Below, piece after piece: positions 17,643 through 25,927 of a stretch of 25,927 nt of DNA. The stretch spans positions 1,406,651 through 1,432,577 of the forward strand of contig BFEA01000203.1 in assembly GCA_003427395.1 (NCBI GenBank), given 5' to 3'. The notes beneath the pieces are model-generated. The model saw only the letters and a list, made by a program, of their open reading frames with translations, made no database searches and was not told where the DNA came from. The translations under genes were made by a program, and so were the position numbers. Position 1 is the stretch's first letter. Every line of letters starts with the position of its first letter. This DNA comes from Chara braunii. Its lineage: Eukaryota > Streptophyta > Charophyceae > Charales > Characeae.

Positions 17643-18483
17643 CTGGGATTTCGAGAATGGTCGACACGAAAAGCAACCTTTAAAGGCCAAGATACCCAGA
17701 AGGAGCAGCAAGGACGGGGGCGTACGGTTAAAGGGAATCAATCTGCAAACAACCTCCCCGGAGTTCCACACGGACATGACAGGAGATGGAAGAAAAAGAG
17801 CTCAGACTTCTAAATAACAGAAAAAGGAACTGGCCCTAGCTGCCCCTATGTCCACCCTAGCTTGGACAGATAAATCGCGAGGCCCGGTCAAACACTTCCT
17901 CATTCCATTGATCCTATCGGATACTCCGCTGGGACCAATGGTCTTGACCAAAGTTACTAATGACGATGGTCAGGAAGTTCCATCGGTGCCAATACCAATG
18001 CAACGGACGGAAGAGGAGGCATTAGACCTGACCAAACGTCACGTGCTCAATCACAGCGGCACAGTAGCGATCCTCCCTTCCTTTAAAATCATGCGCTGTC
18101 TATCCCAAAAGGAGCAGGCTCCACCGGTGGTATTTCACATGGCACTAATGGGAATAAAAACCATCATAGAGTCATTCAAAAGGTGGAGCGAGTTGAGGGT
18201 CCATTGGTTCCCAGTGGCAGAATTCCTATCCTAAAAGGAAGACACAATCAACTTGAAGAAACTGAAAATGCCTGCGGGAAGACAAGGTACGGTCATGGTG
18301 GATTTGTTGCGCCATGCAGACCTGCTGGACAGACTGTCCGGAGGATGCTTCTTACTGAATTTTCAATTGTTTAGGCACTTGGAGATATACAGGGTTGAAC
18401 ATGGAAGAAAAGGGGAAAACTCGAGTTCCCCACTCCGGATCCAACACACCGGAACTTCAGCGGAAAATGCCTCAACCTCCTAA
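17643..18483 (+). pseudogene. LINE ORF1, C-terminal part
   Basis: Mostly frame 1, with stops at 17815 (TAA) and 18232 (TAA). The pieces MSTLAWTDKSRGPVKHFL through FPVAEFLS and MPAGRQGTVMVDLLRHADLL have normal protein composition but no domain I can name. They end at TAA 18481-18483, after the ORF2 start at 18401. This could be the end of ORF1 or a separate small ORF. Confidence 0.5.
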
Positions 18484-19235
18484 ACTACGCATAGCGTCAT
18501 GAAACGTGCATGGTTTAGGAGATACATCTAATAGATGCAAAAAGATGAGGTTTCGTCTGGAGCTACATAAACTACATATTCAGATTGTTGGATTACAAGA
18601 AACAAAGTTGAACTCAGAGAAAATAGCTAATCTACATAATTTATGGGATGAACCTCAAATATGGTCCCCCTCGGAGCGTACCTGTGGAGGAGTAGCAATA
18701 CTAATTAATAAAGATCTTTAAATAACAGTTATTGACTCCTACGCTAACTCCAAAGGGAGACTCGCATGGATAAAATTTGCAATAGGCGAGGAAGAATGGG
18801 CGGTAGAGTCTTTTTATGCATCAGTTGAGCTCCCTGCTAATGTGGACTTTTTTGTTAATCTACCTGCATATTTACCTGATACGGAATCCCTTATTTTGTG
18901 GGGCGATTGGAATACAACAATGGTGCCAGGATTAGACTCGTTGACTGTCTACCCTCCCCAAGCGGTTACAGAAATCTTGTCCAGTCTAATAGATTCCCGA
19001 TGTTTATTTGATGTTCTTTCGTACATTAAATCCTGATGCCAATGGTTTTACTTGGTATGGGTCTAAACCATCTAAAAATAATCGGGCACCAAGAAGCAGG
19101 TTAGACTTTATTCTGGCCCGGGGGCCACCTTGGGACAGATGTTTCCACTGTGAGGCCTCAGTAGTGGACATAAGTTTGTCTGATCATTACCTAGTAATTA
19201 TGGATGTAATTTTTGCGGAAATTATTGAAAGATAA
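18401..19235 (+). pseudogene. LINE ORF2, AP-like endonuclease domain
   Basis: An ATG at 18401 in frame 2 overlaps the ORF1 end by 83 bases and reads into the endonuclease (MEEKGKTRVPHS...KLRIAS). The first motif is broken by TGA at 18500, where SWN is expected (AS*NVHGLG). The catalytic Glu is kept in LQETK (codon 18599). A TAA lies at 18719. GDWN is present at 18902-18913. A frameshift near 19010 moves to frame 3, where SRLDFILA and the catalytic SDHY (19179 on) are intact. A TAA follows at 19233. These motifs define an APE-type endonuclease that nicks target DNA. Confidence 0.88.
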
Positions 19236-19862
19236 AGACCTCCCTTCATATTAAATGTCAACCTACTAAAAGAGGAAGGGGTTAAAAACTGGACAAAGGC
19301 CAAGGACTTATTTGGAAACCTGCTAGACTGGGCAGAGACTGGGATCAATATAATCCGAGAAGCCCTCCTGAACTTTTCAAGGATGAAAGTCGCTAATCAA
19401 ACGTGGAAAGAAACAACTTTGAAAAGGAAAATTGAAGTAGCTCAGAGTAAGATGGGATCAGACCCATTTACAGACTACCATTGGACGATAATAAGGAAAG
19501 TTGCCCTCACGGAGCTTGAAGAGATAGAAGTTCGAAAGCAACACCAATGGTTAGACTGGTTGCGAATTAGGGGTATTGTAGGGTATGATAGAATGACGAA
19601 ACTTACCTTTAGATCCTTGATTCTGAGACAAGCAAAACCGCTAATTAGAGAACTGGGACACCCGTTTGCCACACATTTGGCAGCGTCCTCCGACATTGAA
19701 ACTATGTGTGCCAATGTGTTTGACTATTTCAACGACATTGTGACTACAAGGAGACCGTTTGACACACTAGACACAAACTTGGCGGAGTATTCTACCTTCT
19801 GGGAGAACACAAATGTACATCTCTGCAACACAATCATTAGAAGAACCCTTTACGATGGGTGA
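19236..19862 (+). pseudogene. LINE ORF2, linker between endonuclease and RT
   Basis: Frame 3 continues after the TAA at 19233 and is open to TGA 19860. It is a helical, Trp/Arg-rich stretch (for example NQTWKETTLKRKIEVAQSK), as in the region between endonuclease and RT of L1 elements. A frameshift near 19840 passes the reading into frame 1. Confidence 0.75.
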
Positions 19863-20978
19863 ACTTTATCGGGCAGTAAAACAAATGGCCCTAGGCAAGT
19901 GCCCCGGGGCCGATGGTCTCCCGGTGGAACTATACCACGAATGTTGGGGAGACCTGGGGCCCTTCCTATGCGAAATTTACAATAATCTTCGGAGAACAGG
20001 CTTTTGTATAAAAAGGGAGATAAAGCAGAGGTGAATAATTATGGATCAATCTCGGAATTAAACGTGGCCTATAAGATATTAGCTAAAGCCCAAGCGTTGC
20101 GGTTGGATGAATACTTACCTCAGTTGATTGGCCAAGAGCAAGGGGTCTTTGTCAAAGGGAGGAACATTTTTTATAATATTATGGCAACCATCCAGACACT
20201 TGAAGTTATTGCTAACGAATGCCGAGATGTAGCGATTATCCTCCTAGACATGGAGAAGGCCTATGACAAGGTAGGTTGGACATTTATCCTAACCACCTTG
20301 TCAAAGATGGGTTTTGGACCCTAATTCAGGGACTGTGTTAAAGCGACGTATTCACAGGCAACAGCAACAGTCCTGGTGAACGGACGTAGGTCAAAGGAAT
20401 TTCATTTGACCCGTTCATTAAGGCAGGGTTGCCCATTGGCCCCCCTCTTATTCTTCATCCAATTGGAGGTTTTGCTTGACAATATTAGAAAAAATCCTAA
20501 GATAGCAGGATTCTCCCTCCCCCCCCTTCAATGGAAGGGAGGTGCCCTAGTTGATGACCTGACAATAGCGTGCGAGAATTCAATTCAATCGATGTCGGAA
20601 TTAAGACTGGTCTTAGATAATTATTGTGCTCTCTCTGAGGCATCTATAAACTGGGATAAATCTACATATTTTCTCCTATTACATTTTGTACTTTGTGTGG
20701 ATTGGGGCCTCAGGCGCACTCCGGAAGGATCGTCAGAAACGTTGTTGGGAGTCCATGTGGCTCTGTCAGACTGTGCAAGAGATCAAGACAAGATTCTGCA
20801 AGAGAAAGCTAATGCCAAAATTATGGGGTGGTTGAGAAACCACAAACTGTCTTTGTTCGGAAGGGCATTGGTACTTATTTTCGCCGCCTTCTCGATACTA
20901 TGGTTTCCCCTGGTTGTTCATTGGTTGGGAGACAGAGCTTGTGGTGCAATAAAAAGAGTCGCAGGGCGGTACCTATGA
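19840..20978 (+). pseudogene. LINE ORF2, reverse transcriptase domain
   Basis: Frame 1 gives the L1 RT start (ALGKCPGADGLPVELY, about 19887-19935). Then, with a probable short deletion near 19995-20005, frame 3 gives KKGDKAEVNNY and LNVAYKILAKAQALRL. Motif A is LDMEKAYDKV with the catalytic Asp at 20247-20249. A TAA at 20322 precedes motif B (RQGCPLAPLLF, about 20417-20450). Motif C is ALVDDLTIA; the two catalytic Asp are at 20553-20558, but Val replaces the usual residue of the F/Y-x-D-D signature. The frame ends at a TGA at 20976 where a Trp is probably lost (RYL*KPVATDE). The enzyme would copy the element RNA at the nick. Confidence 0.92.
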
Positions 20979-22356
20979 AAACCAGTGGCAACGGATGAGC
21001 AGGGTTTCATAGTAAAGGTGGCTTTGGACTTGGTGACTCAACCTAAAAAGCAAGGAGGTCTAGAAATATTAGACCCCAGAGCTCAGAGCATTGCCTTATT
21101 GGCAAAATGGTTAATAAAAGCAATGTTGGAGAGAGGTGAAAAAAAATTATGGGTTAGCTTTGCTGAATATATTTTTAGAAGAGATTGTTCCCTTGCGGAA
21201 GATGAGCATGTTTGGGTTTGCTTGCTGCAAACAGATATGAGTAGGCATAAAATAAAATCCAGGATATGGTCGTACATTCTGAGAGCCTGGAGAAAAATTA
21301 TGCCCACTCAGATAAAAGAACCCTCATCTAAAATGGAAATCCTTAGCCAAGGGTTGTTTCACAACCCACTTATCCTTTCCTCGTTGGCCTCGCTCTTCAG
21401 TACCACACTCGGGGAATTCTGCAAAATCTTGGATAGAGAAGGGGATAATTCAGGTGAAACATATTTGGAACGAGGATAGCCAAACTTGGCTAGAGCCAGT
21501 CCAGATCAGAGGGAAACTGCCGAGATTACACTCAGTAGAATCTCATTATCATAGCCTTCGTGAGGCACTCCCGGACCATTGGGAGGGTTTGTTGAAGGAA
21601 GGCTCTGAATATGTAGCGGAGACATGGTTGAAAGTGGTATCGGGCAATAAATTTTTCAAAGTGATAGGCACTGAACTCCCACAAGGAATGGAAGTAGATA
21701 TATGGAAGGTGGGTAGGGAAATAGACAAGGGGAGAGAAATCATTTCGGAAAACGAGGAGACTTTGGACTCTACCAGTGAGCTACAAGAAGGAAGAGTATG
21801 GAAACCTTCAAACCCGGGGAGAAAGACTAAAGTACGGCTATTGAGTGGAGAGGCCCAGAATTATAAGGTAGATCCCCTACTTTTCGGTTGGGTAGATGAA
21901 AACGGAAAACAGACCCCTTTGGCCTTTTACGAGACAAAGATAGGAGTCCAGATCTGCAGAAAATATAGAAGAAAGCCAGAGGAGGTGGCAACACAAAGGT
22001 TCATGAAATTACAAACCAATAGTGTTCAGTGACCAAACTCCTCTTCTCTTTGGAATCTGTTGAAAATAATGTTTTCCCAAAGACAGGCAAACCTTTTGTG
22101 GGTACAGTCAGTGCAGGTGACTACCTCTGCATTGTGGCTCCAAACTAAGGGAATGGAGTTGAGTAGTATGTGCATGCGCTGCTATTGGGGGTGGGAATCC
22201 ACTGAACACCTGTTAATATGCTGCCCTTTGGCTGATGAAGTCTGGATATGGTGGAAGGAAATATGGTCTGATACGCTGAAGATTGACTGGGAGTGGACGG
22301 ATGACTGGATTTTGTTTGCCATCCCTCCGGAGGGAAAATGCTTGCATGACAATTGA
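20979..22356 (+). pseudogene. LINE ORF2, C-terminal region with RT zinc-binding domain
   Basis: Frame 3 continues past the TGA (PKKQGGLEILDPRAQSIALL is the typical post-RT motif) and shifts to frame 1 near 21440-21450 (KHIWNEDSQTWLEP). A TGA lies at 22030. CMRCYWGWESTEHLLICCP (22171 on) is the C-X2-C...H-X3-C(C) core of the reverse-transcriptase zinc-binding domain found in plant non-LTR elements, and WIWWKEIW follows. A TGA at 22354 interrupts just before the last segment. Confidence 0.85.
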
Positions 22357-22626
22357 AGCTACTTGGCATTAATATGCAGAGGAACTATCATCGAAGTGAT
22401 ATGGAAGGCCCGGAACTCCCGGGTATTTAAGAATGAGACGTTCGCATTGGAACAACAGAAGCACATGATCAAGTCTAGCCTCCGTTTTTCCATTTTGGCG
22501 GACTGGAAGGCAACACATTCTAGAGGGGGAGGAGGTGTACTAAAGTTTAAAAATTTGTGGACAATTAACGGGGCCGTTTGTTTGGTTTCACCGGAGGGAC
22601 ATTTGAGCTCCACGCGCTGGCTTTAA
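22357..22626 (+). pseudogene. LINE ORF2, C-terminal end
   Basis: Same frame after the TGA at 22354. ALICRGTIIEVIWKARNSRV holds the conserved WKARN motif that follows the zinc-binding domain in plant LINE ORF2 proteins. The frame ends at TAA 22624. No RNase H catalytic residues are visible. Confidence 0.75.
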
Positions 22627-22950
22627 CAGGAGAAACCGGACTGAACGGAATTATGAGTACTTACTCCGGGGCCGGCGTGTAAAAGATTTCCTACAGTCAG
22701 TTAGTTCTCCTCTACCCAAGCAGTTGAATTATACCTAGAGAGAGAAGGATGCTAACTTACCTTTTTACTGAGCTTCAAGTTGAGTTCTTTGGGAAGAGAG
22801 GCACCGGAATAATGGGGAGGAAAATAGATGGATGAATTCCCAACGGTCGCGGTCACCTCGGCCCTCAGCGACCGAGGGGAGAGGGGGTTGGGGGTCGAGG
22901 TTGCGGATTGGGGTTCCGGAACCCTCACCCTACACCCTTGAAAAAAAAAG
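22627..22950 (+). other. LINE 3' untranslated region and flank
   Basis: No coding content. The first 100-150 bases are probably the LINE 3' UTR. The first A-rich stretch is at about 22940-22962 and could be a remnant of the tail, but the border is not clear. Confidence 0.4.
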
Positions 22951-23018
22951 GTTAAAAAAAATAATTTTCGGTGGGGGTTGTTTTTGGTGTGTGGAAAAAA
23001 AAAATAGGAAAAAAAAAA

Positions 23019-23054
23019 TTGATTGATTAATTGATTGATTGATTGATTGATTGG
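23019..23054. repeat. (TTGA)n microsatellite
   Basis: About nine TTGA units with one imperfect unit. Confidence 0.95.
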
Positions 23055-23083
23055 TGGGGGAGGTCCTCCCAACCCTCCCCCCG

Positions 23084-23084
<1 letters not shown>

Positions 23085-23127
<43 letters not shown>

Positions 23128-23129
23128 AT
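23085..23129. repeat. (CA)n microsatellite
   Basis: CA dinucleotide repeat, slightly imperfect at the right end (CATACACATA). Confidence 0.95.
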
Positions 23130-23157
23130 ATACTCAGACCCATAAAACCTATAAAAA

Positions 23158-23182
23158 ATTATTATGATTATTATTATTAATA

Positions 23183-23228
<46 letters not shown>

Positions 23229-23238
23229 CATTATTATG
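23158..23238. repeat. (ATT)n microsatellite
   Basis: Imperfect at its left end, then a run of clean ATT units. Confidence 0.95.
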
Positions 23239-23655
23239 TTTTTTAGACACATATACATATATATACAGACCCACAATGAATACAATAAACACACACTTAC
23301 AAACACGCACATATGCATATTGTCATACATTTAGGCCCATAAAAAAGAGTAAAAAAAAGATATTATATGCACACACCAACTCGAAACACACATACATACA
23401 CGCGAAACTTACACATACGGACCCTTATAAAATAAATAAATACACAGAACAAACTAAGAAAGATGAACAGACACCCGCGCACGCACACACACGCACACCC
23501 ATAGGGCCTGAAAGACGCACTAACACAAACACAAAAACACCACGTATTAGACAGAATCCCACAATAAAAACAGGCCTCTCTACAAAAAAGAAAACACCCC
23601 CCCCAAAAAAAATTAAAAAAAAAACTGCATACGTCCCAATAAACAAGAAATGAGA
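23239..23655. other. A/C-rich, G-poor sequence
   Basis: No gene. CA-rich degenerate sequence; in 23521-23640 only 8 of 120 bases are G. It leads into the tandem repeat and shares its composition. Confidence 0.7.
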
Positions 23656-24706
23656 ACCCGTCACCTACAAAATAAACCACAAGTGAGCATATCGGCACTA
23701 AAGCTGAAGCATACACCAGTACACCCCCGCAAAAAAACGAAACATAGAAACCCATATACGACAAAATCTTCCAAAAAAACAACAAAGCACGAGCACATAC
23801 TGACAGCAGACTTGAAAAACAACAGAGACGATGCTATGACCTGAACTAAAAACAAAAAGACAACCCGCCAAAACGTTATAAAACCGTAGACCGTCTAATA
23901 TAATAAAATAAAACGATCAAAGACACTAACAAACAAAAAAAGAATTCCCGCCTAGCCAAAGGTACGCAGACTATCTGCTACAGACCCCATATCTGAGCTA
24001 TAATGACAAAAATACACACACTAACCCTAACCCTTCCGGGCAGAACATATGCCTAGCGCACCACACGCGCGACCTATAGTACAAAAAAAAAAAACACCCT
24101 AAACCCCAAAAAATATTAAAAATAATTATGCACGAATAGTAAAAACGCGTAGAAAAACACGCACAGCCAACACCACCCCGTCACCTACAAAATAACCACA
24201 AGTAAGCACACCTGCACTAAAAGTTGAATCATACATCAGTACACCCCCGCACAAAAACGAAACATAGAAACCCATAAACGACGAAAGCTTCAAAAAAAAA
24301 CAAACTACTAGCACGAGCACACTCTAACGGTAGACTTGAAAAACAACAGACGACGCTATGACCTGAACTAAGAACAAAAAAGACAACCCGCCAAAACGTT
24401 ATAAATCGTGGACCGTTTGTAATAATATAATATAATAAAATAAAACGATCGAGGACACTAACAGACAAAAAAGAATTCCCGCCTAGCCAAAGGTACGCAG
24501 ACCATCTGCTACAGACCCCATATCTGAGCTATAATCACAAAAATGCACACACTAACCCCAATCCCCCCGGGCATAACAAATGCCTAGCGCATCACACACG
24601 CGACCAATAGCACAAAAACACCCCCCAGACATAAAAAAATATCAAAAATAATTACGCACAAACAGTAAAAACATGCAGAACACAACGCATAGCCAACACC
24701 ATCCTA
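23656..24706. repeat. Two-copy tandem repeat, unit ~520-531 bp
   Basis: Copies at about 23656-24175 and 24176-24706. CACCTACAAAATAA is at 23662 and 24182, AACATAGAAACCCATA at 23741 and 24261 (offset 520), and GCCTAGCCAAAGGTACGCAG at 23950 and 24481 (offset 531). Divergence is by scattered substitutions and small indels. Both copies are A/C-rich and G-poor on the plus strand. No coding frame persists. A satellite-like or subtelomeric repeat is possible. Confidence 0.9.
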
Positions 24707-25250
24707 CAAGCCAACACAAACACACACCGCCCGCATTTATACGTGGTGAGAGCATAGAATCCCTCCTCAGTCGTACGGTGTGTCTATGCCTCGACAAGCG
24801 CTCACGGAACCAATAAGGTTGCAAGATACTGGTACCTCGCTCTGAGATAGCTGCGACAAACCTAGCGCAAGCTCCTTCCTCGCACCGCATTCATCACGAC
24901 TACCAAGCAAGGTAAGCCCCAGGGCACACGACGTGTCCAAGGTAGAGCCTTGGCTTGGCGCTGCACTCCGAGCCCACAGTTAGACATTAACTGCAGGTTA
25001 GCGAACCAGCCCAACCTTTTTTGACAATGTCAGCAATCGCCTCAGACAGACATGTCACTGACGCAGACATCAACTCACATGCGGTAACCATCGCTCACCT
25101 TCCTCCAACCCCCATAACCCGCGGATGCCTTACCCTGCAACCCCCTTGACCCTGCATTATAGTACACACTTCTAAAAATATTCCAACACCCTCATCTACT
25201 TCCCACACTGCCATCCTACTGCACCTTGCCCTATCTCGTCTGTCCTAACG
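24707..25250. other. Unassigned sequence
   Basis: Composition becomes more balanced after the tandem repeat. No gene, RNA or repeat was recognised. Confidence 0.5.
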
Positions 25251-25450
25251 CTACCTAAGTCGCCCCTACTCATGCTGGTAATTGGTCCTGCAGATGTAGA
25301 AGGCCACCTAGATGCACAGCGGATCCTTTCCCTCCCTCTCTAAACTCTCGCCTCTGAATCTCGCATAGGCTACTAAAGTCGCCCTTACTCAACTGGTAAT
25401 AGGTCCAGGTGATGTAGAAGGCCACGCTAGGATTATAGCCCATCATTCCC
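25251..25450. repeat. Direct repeat, ~80-bp units 118-119 bp apart
   Basis: CTACCTAAGTCGCCCCTACT at 25251 and CTACTAAAGTCGCCCTTACT at 25370 start two diverged copies; GATGTAGAAGGCCAC occurs in both, at 25293 and 25411. Confidence 0.8.
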
Positions 25451-25825
25451 TATGATGAGTCGTTTGGCGCAAACGGCGAAAAGCGCTTAAGGGATGCGCC
25501 ACCCTCCTTCTTCGAATCTGGAAATCGGTCCTGTCGAAGAAGTGTCATCTTCTCCTAACCCCTCCTTCTCTTCCTGCCCCCACCGTTTCCTCCCTTCCCC
25601 TCCCCCCCCTTTTTCACCCCACATGTATGCTTAGTGGTAAATGGCAATGTGAAAATAAGAAATGGTTGGGTATGGCTGTAGGTGTACGAAGGTGACCCAT
25701 GCAATGAAATAGCAGGGAACTTTGCTCAATCATGACAATCTTATGCTATTATGTTCAATAATGTTTCTGGCTAAGCCACCTGGCTAAGCCAGGTTGTTAA
25801 ATTGCTTTGCAATTTGTCACACGAA
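25451..25825. other. Unassigned sequence with short hairpins
   Basis: No gene. CTGGCTAAGCCA is doubled (25767-25778 and 25780-25791), and CCTGGCT/AGCCAGG is near-palindromic. AAATTGC and GCAATTT at 25799-25815 form a perfect 7-bp stem with a 3-base loop. Confidence 0.6.
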
Positions 25826-25868
25826 ACACACACACGCGCACACACACACACGTGCACACATACACACA

Positions 25869-25927
<59 letters not shown>
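25826..25927. repeat. (CA)n microsatellite at the window end
   Basis: CA repeat with a few CG interruptions. It runs off the window, so its length is unknown. Confidence 0.97.

Larger units (their letters stand above)
15790..22626 (+). mobile_element. Nearly full-length, inactive L1-type LINE retrotransposon
   Basis: About 6.8 kb holding ORF1 (RRM-like domain, zinc knuckle, acidic region) and ORF2 (AP endonuclease, reverse transcriptase, RT zinc-binding domain) in the correct order on the plus strand. Non-LTR elements insert by target-primed reverse transcription: ORF2 nicks DNA and copies the element RNA, and ORF1 coats the RNA. Size and domain order fit plant-type L1 elements. No RNase H domain is evident after the zinc-binding domain. 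At least six premature stops and several frameshifts in ORF2, and a similar number in ORF1, make it a dead copy. The 5' and 3' borders, tail and target-site duplication are not resolved. Parts are listed separately. Confidence 0.9.

Noticed and set aside
22752-23330. Minus-strand 192-codon frame
   Set aside because: Made of translated microsatellites (poly-Ile, Cys-Val repeats) and A-runs.
24020-24110. Telomere-like words (CTAACCCTAACCC and CCCTAAA)
   Set aside because: Only one or two units, within the A/C-rich tandem repeat, and degenerate in its second copy; not a telomere array.

Overview
This window looks like non-genic, repeat-dominated nuclear DNA from a eukaryote. The signs are decayed non-LTR retrotransposon coding sequence, long poly-A and poly-T runs in both orientations, compound GA/GT, AAT and CA microsatellites, a 265-base assembly gap inside a microsatellite, and no operon-like packing of genes. 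The LINE is of the plant L1 kind: an RRM-like plus zinc-knuckle ORF1, an AP-endonuclease/RT ORF2, and a C-terminal reverse-transcriptase zinc-binding domain. From the style of these elements my best guess is a streptophyte alga of the Chara type. That is recognition, not proof.

Layout. Bases 1-2650 hold mostly unassigned sequence, a cluster of short palindromes (1459-1690) and one candidate terminal exon (1863-2296). Bases 2650-8000 hold small inverted-repeat elements, including two related foldback copies (2649-2824 and 7011-7139), a terminal-inverted-repeat element (6478-7373), several exact or near-exact short tandem duplications, and microsatellites. Bases 8996-12096 hold the remains of a retroelement: an open zinc-knuckle (CCHC) ORF, about 2 kb of decayed coding-like sequence, a foldback insertion (11001-11213), and a broken reverse-transcriptase fragment resembling Penelope-like RTs that stops at an A-run. 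Bases 12358-12530 hold a tRNA-derived SINE-like element on the minus strand with a 30-base A tail. Bases 12666-13405 are a duplicated compound microsatellite spanning the N gap. Bases 13400-15790 are low-information sequence with A-runs and degenerate repeats.

Bases 15790-22626 are the clearest object: a nearly full-length but dead LINE. ORF1 and ORF2 overlap by 83 bases in different frames. The endonuclease, RT (motifs A, B and C) and zinc-binding domains can all be followed through at least a dozen stops and frameshifts. Bases 22627-25927 are simple repeats, a G-poor two-copy tandem repeat of about 520 bp, a smaller direct repeat near 25.3 kb, and a terminal CA microsatellite.

No intact cellular gene with a recognisable product, rRNA, functional tRNA, CRISPR array or operon was found. 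The parts work together only in the retrotransposon sense: ORF1 would bind the RNA, and the ORF2 endonuclease and RT would nick target DNA and copy the RNA. The SINE-like element would depend on a LINE's RT. This LINE copy is too damaged to do so itself.
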